A stretch of 64,000 bases of DNA from contig JAFHKN010000002.1 in NCBI GenBank assembly GCA_016937575.1, positions 2,666,001 through 2,730,000 on the forward strand, read 5' to 3'. Positions 52,023-61,297 of the stretch are shown in pieces; the first letter of the stretch is position 1, and the number at the start of each line of letters is the position of its first letter. Below the pieces are notes generated by a model. The model searched no databases and was not told the origin of the DNA. It saw only the letters and a program-made list of their open reading frames with translations. The position numbers were made by a program, and so were the translations under genes. The stretch is from Roseomonas aeriglobus (GTDB lineage Bacteria; Pseudomonadota; Alphaproteobacteria; Sphingomonadales; Sphingomonadaceae).

Positions 52023-54551
52023 TCAAAGCCGCCGCAGTGCCGTGGCTGGCGACGCCGATAGCACCGGAACCGAACTGGCGAGACCAATTCCCAGCGTCGT
52101 CACCGTCCCCACCCCCAGTGTGGCCAGCACCGTCCACCAGTCCGGCGACCAGCGGAAATCGAAGACGCCGGTGATGACGTACCACGCCGCCAGCGTGCCC
52201 AGCCCCAGCGCGAGCGCACCGAGGACCAGGGCGAGCAGCGCATATTCGATGGCCTGCGCCGCCAGTATCTGTCGCCGCGTGGCGCCCAGCGTCTTCAGCA
52301 CCACGCTGTCGTAGATGCGCGCCTGCCGCGCCGCGGCGATCGCGCCGATCAGCACCGCGATGCCGGCAAGGATCGCGACTGATGCGGCAATCAGGATTGC
52401 GGTGGTCATTTGGTCGAGGATCGTCGTCACCTGCCCCAGCACCTCGCTGACCGCGATGATCGAGGCCGAGGGGAAGGCGGCGAGCAGCGCGCGCGACACC
52501 GGTCCTTCGTGGGCCGGATCGATGTCGATGGTCGAGGTCAGGCTGTGCGGCGCGCTGGCGAGGGTGACGGGCGAGAAGACGAGGACATAGTTGAACCCCA
52601 TCGTGTCCCAATTGACCTGGCGCAGCGAGGCGATCCGCGCCTCGATCTCGCGCCCCAGGATGCTGACGGTCAGCGTGTCGCCGACGCGCACGCCCAGCAC
52701 GCGCGCCGCATCGCGGTCGAGCGAAACGAGCGGCGGGCCGGCATAGTCGCGTGGCCACCATTGCCCGGCGACCAGCTCGCTGCCCGGCGGCAGGGTATCG
52801 GCATAGGTCACCCCGCGCTCGCCGCGCAGGAACCACGCGCCATCGGGCAACTGCGTCAGGTCCGCGACGCGCTGCTTGCCATAGGCGGTGATCGTGCCGC
52901 GCAACGAGGGGACGATGTTGAGCTTTGCCTCCGGGGCCTCCCCACGCACCACCGTGACGAAACGGGCACGATCCTCCGACGGGATATCGAGCACGAACTG
53001 GTTCGGCGCACGTTCGGGCACGACGCGGCGGATCTCGCGATTCAAGCTGGTCTGAATGCCCGCCAGCGCGACGAACAGGGTGAGCGCCAGACCCAGCGCG
53101 ATGACGAGGGCAACGGTCTGCGCCCCAGGCCGGTGGAGGTTGGCAAGCGCCAGCCGGACGAGCGGCCGGCGCGGGCGCGGCAGGCGCGCGGCGATCCGGC
53201 GGATGAGCGTGCCGAGCGCGAGCAGGACGAGCAACACCGCCCCGACGGCGCCCAGCACGGCGGCGGCAAACACGGGTTCGCGCGCGGTGGCGAGCGCCAG
53301 CGCGACGATCGCCAGCCCCGCCGCGGCGACGCCCGCCAGCGTCCGCCGATCGATCCGCCCATCCTGTTCGACGCCGCTGCGTAGCTGCGCTGCGGCCGGA
53401 TGGGTCCGCGCCCGGGCGAGCGGCGGCAGGGCGAAGGCAAGGGCGATCAGCACGCCATATGCCGCACTCGTTGCCAGCGGCACCGGAAACAATCCCAGCC
53501 CCGGCGCGACGGGCAGCAGGTCGCCGACCAGCGTTACGAAGACGATCGGCAACAGCGCCCCGACGATCAGTCCTGCCGCAACCGCGACCAGCGCCGCCGC
53601 GCCGATCTGAAGCAGGTAGATGCGCGCGATATCGCCGGACGCGGCGCCCAAAATCTTCAACGTGGCGATGCTGGCGCGCTTCTGCGCCAGATAGGATGCG
53701 ACGCCGTTGCTGACCCCGATGCCGGCGATGACCAGCGCCGCGAGGCCGATCAGCGACAGGAATTGCCCCATACGCTCGAAGAAGCGCACCGCCCCCGGCG
53801 CCGCACGGTCACGATCCTTATATTCCCAGCCCGCCGCCGGGAACTGCGCCTTCAACCGGTCGATCGCCGCCTTCGGCGCGACGTCGGGGGCCAGGCGGAT
53901 GCGGTATTTCGTTTCGAACAGCGCGCCGGGCTGAAGCAGGCCGGTGCGCGCCATTCCGTCCAGCGAAACGATCGCGACGGGGCCGAGCGTGAAGCCCTCC
54001 CCCACCCGGTCGGGCTCGTCGGCGATGACCCCGGCGACCCGAAAGTCCGCTTCGCCATAGCGCAGCCGGTCGCCGACGCGCAGCAACAGGCGTTCGGCGA
54101 GCGGGCGGCCGATCACCACGGCGTCGGGCGCGAGCGGACGATAGCGCCCGGTCGCGAGCGTCAGCGTGCCGTAGAGCGGGTAGCGCGTATCGACGCCCTT
54201 CAGTTCGGTCAGGACCGCGTCGGGCGTGCCGGCGCGCGGCACCGTACGCCTGGCCATCGCGCGGGTACGAATGGTGTCGCTGACCGTCCCCAATCGGGCA
54301 AGGGCGGCATGTTCGGCCGCCGACGCCTGACGCTGGGTCATTCCGACTTCGACATCGCCGCCCAGCAGCCCGTGCCCGCGCGATGCCAGTTCGGAGGTGA
54401 TCGACGCGGTCAGGCTGCCGATCGCCGCCAGCGTCGACACGCCCAGGAACAGACAGATGACCAGCAGGCGCAGGCCCCGGAAGCCCGCATGCAGGTCGCG
54501 ACGCGCGATCTGCCAGCAGCGGCGCCAGTCGAGGCGGGCGTCGGTCGCCAT
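52023..54551 (-). CDS. ABC transporter permease, FtsX/MacB-type (YbbP-like)
   Basis: 842 aa from ATG 54551, sharing one base with the stop of its ATPase gene (TAATG). Two FtsX-type permease modules with large extracytoplasmic MacB-like domains: first helix at RGLRLLVICLFLGVSTLAAIG, then groups of helices around 265-430, 460-500 and a last set from LIAASVAILAGIAVLIGAIAA to ATLGVGTVTTLGIGLASS. Size and layout match E. coli YbbP. It probably moves a lipid or peptide-like substrate or works mechanically at the envelope with the SGNH esterase encoded divergently, as in ybbA/ybbP-tesA loci. Confidence 0.9.
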   Translation of the reverse strand: MATDARLDWRRCWQIARRDLHAGFRGLRLLVICLFLGVSTLAAIGSLTASITSELASRGHGLLGGDVEVGMTQRQASAAEHAALARLGTVSDTIRTRAMARRTVPRAGTPDAVLTELKGVDTRYPLYGTLTLATGRYRPLAPDAVVIGRPLAERLLLRVGDRLRYGEADFRVAGVIADEPDRVGEGFTLGPVAIVSLDGMARTGLLQPGALFETKYRIRLAPDVAPKAAIDRLKAQFPAAGWEYKDRDRAAPGAVRFFERMGQFLSLIGLAALVIAGIGVSNGVASYLAQKRASIATLKILGAASGDIARIYLLQIGAAALVAVAAGLIVGALLPIVFVTLVGDLLPVAPGLGLFPVPLATSAAYGVLIALAFALPPLARARTHPAAAQLRSGVEQDGRIDRRTLAGVAAAGLAIVALALATAREPVFAAAVLGAVGAVLLVLLALGTLIRRIAARLPRPRRPLVRLALANLHRPGAQTVALVIALGLALTLFVALAGIQTSLNREIRRVVPERAPNQFVLDIPSEDRARFVTVVRGEAPEAKLNIVPSLRGTITAYGKQRVADLTQLPDGAWFLRGERGVTYADTLPPGSELVAGQWWPRDYAGPPLVSLDRDAARVLGVRVGDTLTVSILGREIEARIASLRQVNWDTMGFNYVLVFSPVTLASAPHSLTSTIDIDPAHEGPVSRALLAAFPSASIIAVSEVLGQVTTILDQMTTAILIAASVAILAGIAVLIGAIAAARQARIYDSVVLKTLGATRRQILAAQAIEYALLALVLGALALGLGTLAAWYVITGVFDFRWSPDWWTVLATLGVGTVTTLGIGLASSVPVLSASPATALRRL

Positions 54552-55252
54552 TACGAGCCCGCGCAGTCCGCGACGATCAGCCCGTCGCGCATCGTCAGGA
54601 CCCGGTCGCAACGGTCGGCGAGCGATGGGTCGTGGGTGATGATGACGAGCGTCGCGCCGGCCGCGCGGCGACGCTCGAACAACAGATCGACGATCGTTCC
54701 GCTGGTCGCGCCGTCCAGATTGCCGGTCGGTTCATCGGCGAACAGGATCTTCGGCCCACCCGCGACCGCGCGTGCGATCGCGACGCGCTGCTGCTCGCCG
54801 CCGGACAATTGCACCGGATAATGGGTCAGCCGATGGCCAAGCCCGACCGCCTCCAGTTCGGCCGCAGCGCGCGCGAAGGGGTCATCGACCCCGGCCAGCT
54901 CCAGCGGCACTGCGACGTTTTCCAGCGCAGTCATCGTCGGCAGCAGGTGGAACGCCTGGAGCACGATCCCGACGCGGCCGCGTCGCGCTCTGGCAAGTCC
55001 GTCCTCGTCGAGGTCGGCATAGGCGACGCCCGCCACCTCCACCGTACCGCCGCTCGCGCGCTCCAGTCCGGACAGGATCGCCATCAGCGACGACTTGCCC
55101 GACCCCGATGGCCCCAGGATCGCGACGCTGCTGCCGGCGGCGATGTCCAGGTCGATTCCCTTGAGAATCGTCGTCGGCGCCGCCCGCGTGCCGAGCGTCA
55201 GGGTGACATTGCGTGCGCGGATTGCGATATCCGTGCCCAGATCCTTCGACAT
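54551..55252 (-). CDS. ABC transporter ATP-binding protein (YbbA/LolD-like)
   Basis: 233 aa from ATG 55252 (MSKDLGTDIAIRARNV); the frame extends upstream only across the divergent esterase gene. Walker A GPSGSGKSSL, Q-loop LQAFHLLP, signature LSGGEQQRVAIARAV, Walker B ILFADEPTGNLDG and switch IITHDPSLADRC are intact. It belongs to the MacB/LolD ATPase branch and energises the YbbP-like permease encoded just downstream. It is divergent from the arylesterase-type gene by only 17 bp, as in many proteobacteria with the ybbA-tesA arrangement. Confidence 0.93.
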   Translation of the reverse strand: MSKDLGTDIAIRARNVTLTLGTRAAPTTILKGIDLDIAAGSSVAILGPSGSGKSSLMAILSGLERASGGTVEVAGVAYADLDEDGLARARRGRVGIVLQAFHLLPTMTALENVAVPLELAGVDDPFARAAAELEAVGLGHRLTHYPVQLSGGEQQRVAIARAVAGGPKILFADEPTGNLDGATSGTIVDLLFERRRAAGATLVIITHDPSLADRCDRVLTMRDGLIVADCAGS

Positions 55253-55269
55253 GTGTGGAGACGACGTCC

Positions 55270-55974
55270 TTGTCCAACCGGCTTGCCCCATATGCGGGCG
55301 CGATGCTGCTCCTCCAAGGGCTGGCGGCGTGCTCGCCTGAGAATGCCGCGCAAAACGCTCCCGACGCGGTGTCCCCCACGCCCGCCGCAAATGCCAGCGC
55401 CCCTGTTGCCGACGGCAAGCTGGTCGTGGCGTTCGGCGACAGCCTGTACGCCGGGTACGGCGTGCTGCCGCAGCAGAGCTTTCCGGCCCGACTCGAGCAG
55501 GCGTTGAAGGATCGCGGCATCGCTGCCACCGTGCGCAACGCCGGCGTGTCGGGCGACACCACTGCGGCCGGGCGTCGACGGTTGGCCTTCAGCCTCGACG
55601 GTCTGCCGCGCAAGCCCGACCTGGTGATGGTCAATCTGGGCGGCAACGACATGCTGCGCGGCATCGATCCGGCCGAAACCCGCGCGAACCTGACCGCGAT
55701 CTGCGAGGAACTGAAGCGCCGCGGCATCCCCATCTTCCTGACCGGCATGATCGCCGCGCCCAATATGGGACCCGAGTACTCGCGGGCCTTCAACGCGATC
55801 TACGGCGAGCTGGCCAAGCGCTACGACGCCGGCCTCTATCCCTTCTTCCTCGACGGCGTCGTGACCGACCGGCAGTTGATGCTGCCCGACCGCATCCATC
55901 CCAATCCCAAGGGCATCGATGCAATCGTCGCGCGCGTCGCACCGCAGATCGCGAATACCCTCCAGCCGACGTAA
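55270..55974 (+). CDS. SGNH-family arylesterase/lysophospholipase (TesA-like), lipoprotein
   Basis: 234 aa from TTG 55270, which has GGAG about ten bases ahead; an ATG at 55303 is the alternative. The N-terminus ends in a lipobox (LLLQGLAAC) followed by an Ala/Pro-rich linker, so the enzyme is likely lipid-anchored in the periplasm. SGNH blocks: GDSLYAGYG (nucleophile Ser), VSGDTTAAG (Gly), NLGGNDML (Asn) and LPDRIHPNPKG (Asp and His). It hydrolyses acyl esters or lysophospholipids; E. coli TesA is the model. It is divergent from the YbbA-like ATPase gene. Confidence 0.9.
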   Translation: MSNRLAPYAGAMLLLQGLAACSPENAAQNAPDAVSPTPAANASAPVADGKLVVAFGDSLYAGYGVLPQQSFPARLEQALKDRGIAATVRNAGVSGDTTAAGRRRLAFSLDGLPRKPDLVMVNLGGNDMLRGIDPAETRANLTAICEELKRRGIPIFLTGMIAAPNMGPEYSRAFNAIYGELAKRYDAGLYPFFLDGVVTDRQLMLPDRIHPNPKGIDAIVARVAPQIANTLQPT

Positions 55975-55980
55975 GACCCC

Positions 55981-56057
55981 GCCCCCAGGGGCTTCGGCGA
56001 AGGCCGGGGCCGTGGCCTTCGCTCCTGTCGGTCGACACCGCTTCGGCCCTTGGGGGC
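55981..56057. repeat. Palindrome between convergent esterase and amidohydrolase genes
   Basis: GCCCCCAGGGGCTTCGG at the left roughly mirrors CTTCGGCCCTTGGGGGC at the right, with an inner AAGGCC/GGCCTT hairpin (56000-56019). It may serve as a bidirectional terminator, though no T-run is present. Confidence 0.65.
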
Positions 56058-56079
56058 CCGCTTAATCCGACGGCATCCC

Positions 56080-57348
56080 TCAGGGCGCGACGACCGCGCC
56101 GTTCTTCACGACCAGCCGCACGCGTCGCAGCGCCTGCAGGTCGGCGGTCGGGTCGCCGGCGACCGCGACCAGGTCGGCGGTCATCCCCGGCTTCACCGCG
56201 CCCAGCCGGTCGCCCTGGCGCATCCAGCGGGCATTGGCGGAGGTCGCCGCGATCAGCACTTGACCGGGCGTCATGCCGGCAGCGGCCATCAGCTCCATCT
56301 CCCGCGCGTTGGTGCCATGGGCATAGACGCCGACGTCGCCACCCATGCAGATCGGCACCCCGGCAGCGCGCGCCAGCCGCAGGCTTTCGCGGCTCTGGCG
56401 CACCGCGGTCGGCGCCGGTTCCGTTCCCGTCCAACCGCGATAGCGTGCACTCGCATCGGCCGCCGCCAGCGTCGGACACAGCGCAATCCCCTTCGCCGCC
56501 ATCGCCGCGAAGACGGCCGCCGTACCGCCATAGCCGTGTTCGATCGTATCGACGCCCGCCGCGATCGCCCGGCGCATACCCTCAGGGGTCGATGCGTGGA
56601 CGGCAACCGGACGGCCTGCATCATGCGCAGCAGCGACCGCGGCCTGCATCTCCTCCAGGCTCAGAGTGGCCCGCGCCGCCTCGCCGGGGCGCCAGCGATA
56701 ATCGGCATAGAGCTTCACCCAATCCGCACCGGCCGCGATCTGCCGGCGCACCGCAGCGACCATCTGGTCGGTACCGGAGACTTCTTCGGCACCTTGCGGG
56801 ATGTCCACGCCGGGCTCGAACCCTTTGGGGCCATAAGCACCCAGCGCGACGATCGCGCGGGTCGCGACGCTCAGCCGCGGCCCTTCGACCACGCCCTGGT
56901 CGATCGCCGCCTTCAGCCCGACATCGGCATAGCCGGCGCCTTCGGTGCCGAGATCGCGCAGGCTGGTGAACCCGGCACGCAGTGTCGCGCGGGCATGGGC
57001 AACGGCGCGCGCGGTGCGCAGCGCCAGCGATTCGTGCAGCACCTGATCATCCCAGCTTGCCTCGTTATACGGGTGCAGGAACAGGTGGCCGTGGCCCTCG
57101 ATCATGCCGGGCATGAGCGTGTCGCCGGCCAGGTCGATGACGCGCGCATCTGCCGGCGCTGGCAGATCGGGGCCGACCGCGACGATGCGATCGCCGCGCA
57201 CCAGCACCTGCCAGCCCTCGTGCAGCGTGCCATCGACGCCGTCGAACACCGCGGTGGGGCGCAGCAACAGCGCGGATGGCGCGGCCTGCGGTGCCGCCGC
57301 CCCGCCGAGCGTCAGCGCGGCTACTATCATCAACCAGCGCTTGGCCAT
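56080..57348 (-). CDS. Exported amidohydrolase family protein
   Basis: 422 aa. The signal peptide MAKRWLMIVAALTLGGAAAPQAA directs it to the periplasm. The amidohydrolase fold has metal ligands HGH in GMIEGHGHLF, the bridging lysine in WVKLYADY, histidines in PVAVHAST and TIEHGYGG, and the aspartate in ICMGGDVGVYAHGT. This set is that of imidazolonepropionase/Xaa-Pro dipeptidase-like members. It probably cleaves a cyclic amide or a dipeptide. It is divergent from a penicillin acylase-family gene 28 bp away, which also cleaves amides, so the two may act on one substrate. Confidence 0.9.
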   Translation of the reverse strand: MAKRWLMIVAALTLGGAAAPQAAPSALLLRPTAVFDGVDGTLHEGWQVLVRGDRIVAVGPDLPAPADARVIDLAGDTLMPGMIEGHGHLFLHPYNEASWDDQVLHESLALRTARAVAHARATLRAGFTSLRDLGTEGAGYADVGLKAAIDQGVVEGPRLSVATRAIVALGAYGPKGFEPGVDIPQGAEEVSGTDQMVAAVRRQIAAGADWVKLYADYRWRPGEAARATLSLEEMQAAVAAAHDAGRPVAVHASTPEGMRRAIAAGVDTIEHGYGGTAAVFAAMAAKGIALCPTLAAADASARYRGWTGTEPAPTAVRQSRESLRLARAAGVPICMGGDVGVYAHGTNAREMELMAAAGMTPGQVLIAATSANARWMRQGDRLGAVKPGMTADLVAVAGDPTADLQALRRVRLVVKNGAVVAP

Positions 57349-57376
57349 CGTCCGCTCCTCGTTCTAGGCTGAGGCC

Positions 57377-59566
57377 ATGGATAAGCTCCTCAGGCGTATG
57401 CGCAATCCGGTGATCCTCCTGTCCGCGCTGGCGATCGCCGCTGCGGCGCCCGACCCGGACATGACGCGGTGGCAGGCGCAGGCCGCGCGGGTGACGATCA
57501 CCCGTGACGACTGGGGCATCCCGCATGTCCACGGGCACAGCGATGCCGATGCGGTGTTCGGGATGATCTATGCCCAGGCGGAGGATGACTTCCCGCGGAT
57601 CGAGGCCAATTACCTGACCGCACTCGGGCGGACAGCGGAGGCCGAGGGCGAAGAGGCGATATGGGCCGACCTGCGCCAGCGCCTGTTCGTCGATCCGTCG
57701 GAGCTGAAGGCGCACTATGCCGCCAGTCCCGCGTGGCTGCGCACGTTGATGGACGCATGGGCGGACGGGCTGAACTTCTATCTGGCGACGCACCCGGCGG
57801 TCAGACCCAAGGTGCTGACCCGCTTCGAACCGTGGATGGCGCTGAGCTTCACCGAAGGCAGCATCGGCGGCGATATCGAAAAGATCTCGCTGGCCGATCT
57901 GAAGAGCTTCTACGGCCGCCCGACCCCGCCCAGCCCGGAAGAGCGTGGCGCGGTGCCGCGCGAGCCATCCGGGTCGAACGGGATCGCCATCGCGCCCAAG
58001 CTGACGCGCGCCGGGCGCGCGCTGCTGCTGATCAACCCCCACACCAGTTTCTATTTCCGATCGGAAGCGCAGGTAACCAGCACGGCCGGACTGAACGTGT
58101 ATGGCGCGAGCACCTGGGGCCAATTCTTCGTCTATCAGGGTTTCAACGCCCACGCCGGGTGGATGCACACGACCTCGACCGTCGACAATGTCGACCAGTT
58201 CGCCGAACGCGTCAGCCGGCGCGGCGCGGGTTGGGTGTACCGGTACGGCGCCGAGACCCGCCCGGTGATCGAGCGCGTCGTCACGCTGCGCTATCGTCGG
58301 GCCGATGGCAGTCTCGCCGAGCGGCGCTTTCCGACGTGGCGGACGCATCACGGGCCGATCACCGCGGCGATGGATGGCCGGTGGATCGCAACCGCGCTGA
58401 TGTGGCGGCCGATCCCGGCGCTCGAACAGAGCTGGCTGCGGACCAAGGCGACCGACCTGGCGAGCTTCATGACGGTTGCCGAGCGCAAGGCGAATTCGTC
58501 GAACGACACGCTGTTCGCCGATAGCAGGGGCGAGATCGCCTTCCTGATGCCGCAGTTCATGCCGCTGCGCGACGACCGCTTCGATTATACCCGCCCCGTC
58601 GATGGCAGCGATCCGGCGACCGACTGGCGCGGGCTGCACACGCTCAAAAGCCTGCCCAACGTCGCCAATCCGCGCGTCGGATGGGTCCACAATACCAACG
58701 ACTGGCCGTGGAGCGCGGCCGGGCCCGACAGTCCGAAGGCGGCCGATTACCCACGCTACATGGACCAGGTCGGCGCCAATGCGCGCGGCGAGCATGCCGA
58801 CCTGCTACTGACGGGAAAGCGCGGCTGGACGCCCGAGCGGCTGCGCGATGCGGCATACGACCCGTATCTGCCGGCGTTCGCGCGGCTCGTGCCGGGACTG
58901 GTGTCCGCGTGGCGCGCGCTTCCGGCCGGCCACGGTCGTCGCGACGCGCTCGCCGAGCCGATCGCGACGCTCGCACGCTGGGATCATCGCTGGGGCTATG
59001 ATTCGGTCGCGACGAGCCTGGCGGTTTTCTGGGGTGACGAACTTTGGCGCACGTACGGCAGCGTCGCCCAGTCGGAGCGCCTGAGCGTGCCCGACTATAT
59101 CGCGACACGGGTGGCCGGTGATGCGAAGCTTGATGCCCTCGCCAGGGCGGTCGACCGGCTGGCGCGCGATTTCGGCAACTGGCGGACACCGTGGCGCGAT
59201 ATCAACCGGTTCCAGCGTCTGGACGCCGCGATCAAACCGCATTTCGACGATACGCAGCCGTCGACGCCGGTGCCCTTCACCTCGGCGCAGTGGGGCAGCC
59301 TCGCCTCCTTCGGCGCGAAGACGTGGCCAGGGACGAAGCGCTATTACGGCACCAGCGGGAACAGCTTCGTCGCGGTGGTGGAATTCGGCCCGCGGGTGAA
59401 GGCGAGCGCGGTAATGGCCGGCGGCCAGAGCGGCGATCCCGCCTCGCCGCACTTTCGCGACCAGATCGATCGCTACGCGACCGGCCGACTGCGTCCGGTC
59501 TATTTCTATCCCGACGAGCTCGCCGGGCATGTCGAGCGGGTCTATCGACCGGCGGCGGCGCGCTGA
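57377..59566 (+). CDS. Penicillin acylase family protein (Ntn hydrolase)
   Basis: 729 aa with a signal peptide (NPVILLSALAIAAAAP). The alpha part begins VTITRDDWGIPHVHGHSDADAVF. Self-cleavage is expected before S200 in PSGSNGIAIAP, which becomes the N-terminal nucleophile; FNAHAGWMHTTSTVDNVDQ and WVHNTNDWPW follow in the beta chain. Length and layout match periplasmic acylases active on N-acyl side chains (beta-lactams, acyl-homoserine lactones, or acyl peptides). The substrate is unknown. It is divergent from the exported amidohydrolase gene and ends 34 bp before a DUF427 gene on the other strand. Confidence 0.92.
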   Translation: MDKLLRRMRNPVILLSALAIAAAAPDPDMTRWQAQAARVTITRDDWGIPHVHGHSDADAVFGMIYAQAEDDFPRIEANYLTALGRTAEAEGEEAIWADLRQRLFVDPSELKAHYAASPAWLRTLMDAWADGLNFYLATHPAVRPKVLTRFEPWMALSFTEGSIGGDIEKISLADLKSFYGRPTPPSPEERGAVPREPSGSNGIAIAPKLTRAGRALLLINPHTSFYFRSEAQVTSTAGLNVYGASTWGQFFVYQGFNAHAGWMHTTSTVDNVDQFAERVSRRGAGWVYRYGAETRPVIERVVTLRYRRADGSLAERRFPTWRTHHGPITAAMDGRWIATALMWRPIPALEQSWLRTKATDLASFMTVAERKANSSNDTLFADSRGEIAFLMPQFMPLRDDRFDYTRPVDGSDPATDWRGLHTLKSLPNVANPRVGWVHNTNDWPWSAAGPDSPKAADYPRYMDQVGANARGEHADLLLTGKRGWTPERLRDAAYDPYLPAFARLVPGLVSAWRALPAGHGRRDALAEPIATLARWDHRWGYDSVATSLAVFWGDELWRTYGSVAQSERLSVPDYIATRVAGDAKLDALARAVDRLARDFGNWRTPWRDINRFQRLDAAIKPHFDDTQPSTPVPFTSAQWGSLASFGAKTWPGTKRYYGTSGNSFVAVVEFGPRVKASAVMAGGQSGDPASPHFRDQIDRYATGRLRPVYFYPDELAGHVERVYRPAAAR

Positions 59567-59600
59567 CCGTCAAACGACGCAGCGGGGAGACGATCGCCCG

Positions 59601-60095
59601 TCACCAGCCCATGCTGCCCGGCACGCCCTTGAACGGCCCGGCAAGATCGGACGTGATCCAGCCGCCGTAGAAGCCACCGGGTTGCGGGACCACCTGTTCG
59701 CCATCGACCGTGCATCGATCGAATGGACCGGCGTAGAAGGCGATATGGTCCCGCAGGACGGCGAAGGCCGGTGTCGGGTCCGGATAGCTCCACCCGACAT
59801 CGCGCAGCAGCTGGTCGCCGATCGACACATGCCAGTAGATCGCCTCACCCTTCCATTCGCAGAAGGATCGACGGTCGGACGGCTGCAGCAGGCCGGCCGC
59901 AATCGCGTCCGGCGGCAGATACCAGCTCGGCGGATGGCTGGTCTCCAGCGTGCGGATCGCCGCACGCGTGTCCGCGACCACGACACCGCGATGCTCGATG
60001 CGGATATGCCGATTGCTGGGGTCGGCGATCGCGGGGCGGGGATAGCGCCACACGCTTTCCTGGCCCGGCCCGACCGGGTCCGGCGCCGGCCGCAT
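59601..60095 (-). CDS. DUF427 domain-containing protein
   Basis: 164 aa. The conserved DUF427 core is visible as HIRIEHRGVVVADTRAAIRTLETSHPPSWYLP, FCEWKGEAIYWHV and VAFYAGPFD-like FYAGPFDRC. The fold is a small beta-rich barrel of unknown function. It lies 5 bp after the glutaredoxin gene on the same strand, so both are probably one transcript, and it is convergent with the acylase gene. No signal peptide; cytoplasmic. Confidence 0.9.
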   Translation of the reverse strand: MRPAPDPVGPGQESVWRYPRPAIADPSNRHIRIEHRGVVVADTRAAIRTLETSHPPSWYLPPDAIAAGLLQPSDRRSFCEWKGEAIYWHVSIGDQLLRDVGWSYPDPTPAFAVLRDHIAFYAGPFDRCTVDGEQVVPQPGGFYGGWITSDLAGPFKGVPGSMGW

Positions 60096-60100
60096 CGGTC

Positions 60101-60349
60101 TTATCCGCGCTCCAGATAGCGGGCCAGATCGTCGCTGCCGCCGATCCGTTCGCCGTCGATGAAGACCTGCGGCGTGGTGGCGACGCCCTGGTCCTGCTTG
60201 AAGGCCTCGACCTCGTCACGCGATCGGAGGATCTTGTCGTCGACGGTGAAGCCCGCATCCTCCAGCATCTGCTTGGCGCGCACGCCGAAGGGGCAGGTGT
60301 GATCGGGCAGGACCATTCGGTAGAGCGTCGCCGTCGTGTCGTTCGCCAT
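60101..60349 (-). CDS. Glutaredoxin family protein
   Basis: 82 aa with a CPFG redox motif (HTCPFGVRAKQMLEDAG), a single-cysteine variant of the thioredoxin-fold glutaredoxins, plus the cis-proline TTPQVFIDGERIGGSDDL that binds glutathione. A CPFG rather than CPYC site suggests a monothiol or electron-transfer role in the cytoplasm. The DUF427 gene starts 5 bp after its stop. Length is normal for a short glutaredoxin. Confidence 0.92.
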   Translation of the reverse strand: MANDTTATLYRMVLPDHTCPFGVRAKQMLEDAGFTVDDKILRSRDEVEAFKQDQGVATTPQVFIDGERIGGSDDLARYLERG

Positions 60350-60457
60350 CTGGCACCTCCGCGGGCGTCAATGCCCAGGCGGCTAAAGCGACTCAGGCGG
60401 CGCGACGTTCCAGACAGAGGGATCGCATGCTTTCGGTGGCCGTCCCGCCCCCGCCGA

Positions 60458-61297
60458 TCATCGGGTGAATTCGGCAAACTCCTGCGCATCGTGCGCGCAG
60501 AAGATCCGCACCTGCGCATCCGTATCGGCGGCAAGCGCGCGCAGCCGCGCCTGATTGTCCAGCCGCGCGCGGCGGTCGACCTCCATCATCCGTTGATAGC
60601 CGCGCATGCCTGGCGGGCAGCGGCGCTGTGCGTGCCGGATCTCGTCGCGGTGGAAATAGGCATCGGCGGCGTGGAGCAGCCAGCCATCGCCGGACCGGAC
60701 CGCGACTCCGCTATGCCCCCAGGTATGGCCCGACAGCGGCACCAACAGAAGTTCGGGCGGCAGGCCGTCGAGCTGGCGGACGGCGTCGAAGCCGAACCAC
60801 GGTTCCCCCCCGCCCATCGGGTAGAGCCGCCACGCATCGGCCTCGTCCCATTGCTGCGGGCGATAGCGCCGCGTGCCGACGAAGGCGCCGCCCTCGCCGC
60901 GGTCCGCGACTTCCTTCTCCCGCGCAGTGAGATGCACGATCGCGTTCGGAAAATCCTCGATCCCGCCAGCGTGGTCGAAATCGAGATGACTGATGACGAT
61001 GTGCCGGACGTCCGCCGGATCGAAGCCGCGGGCGCGGACCTGCGCGATCGCCGTTTCCTCCGGCCGCAGCTGAATGTTGTTCAGGTTGCGAAAGACGCGC
61101 GCGAGCCGGCGGTCGGGCTGCGCGACGTCGCGCGTGCCGAAACCGGTGTCGACCAGTACCAGCCCGGCGTCGGTTTCGATCAGCAGGCAGTGGCAGACGA
61201 TATGCCCGCGCAACACCCCGGTGCTGGTGCCGTCGAACAGCCGCCCGCCCCAGGGGCAGCTCGTCCCGCAATTGAGATGATGAATCCTAAGCGACAT
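60458..61297 (-). CDS. MBL fold metallo-hydrolase (AHL-lactonase-like)
   Basis: 279 aa beta-lactamase-fold protein. The metal motif reads HLDFDHAGG (H104, D106, D108, H109) where most family members have HxHxDH, so the second ligand is Asp instead of His; H191-type residues appear in SGHTWGHSG and the bridging aspartate in LLHAADAYF. VCHCLLIETDAGLVLVDTGFG is the usual start of the AttM/AiiA-like branch. It could hydrolyse lactones or other esters; quorum quenching is only a possibility. Its start overlaps the upstream unknown gene by 11 bp. Confidence 0.87.
   Translation of the reverse strand: MSLRIHHLNCGTSCPWGGRLFDGTSTGVLRGHIVCHCLLIETDAGLVLVDTGFGTRDVAQPDRRLARVFRNLNNIQLRPEETAIAQVRARGFDPADVRHIVISHLDFDHAGGIEDFPNAIVHLTAREKEVADRGEGGAFVGTRRYRPQQWDEADAWRLYPMGGGEPWFGFDAVRQLDGLPPELLLVPLSGHTWGHSGVAVRSGDGWLLHAADAYFHRDEIRHAQRRCPPGMRGYQRMMEVDRRARLDNQARLRALAADTDAQVRIFCAHDAQEFAEFTR

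Noticed and set aside
57377..61297. Dedicated quorum-quenching locus formed by the acylase and MBL genes
   Set aside because: Both folds include such enzymes but they lie in separate transcripts with DUF427 and glutaredoxin between, and no residue fixes the substrate.
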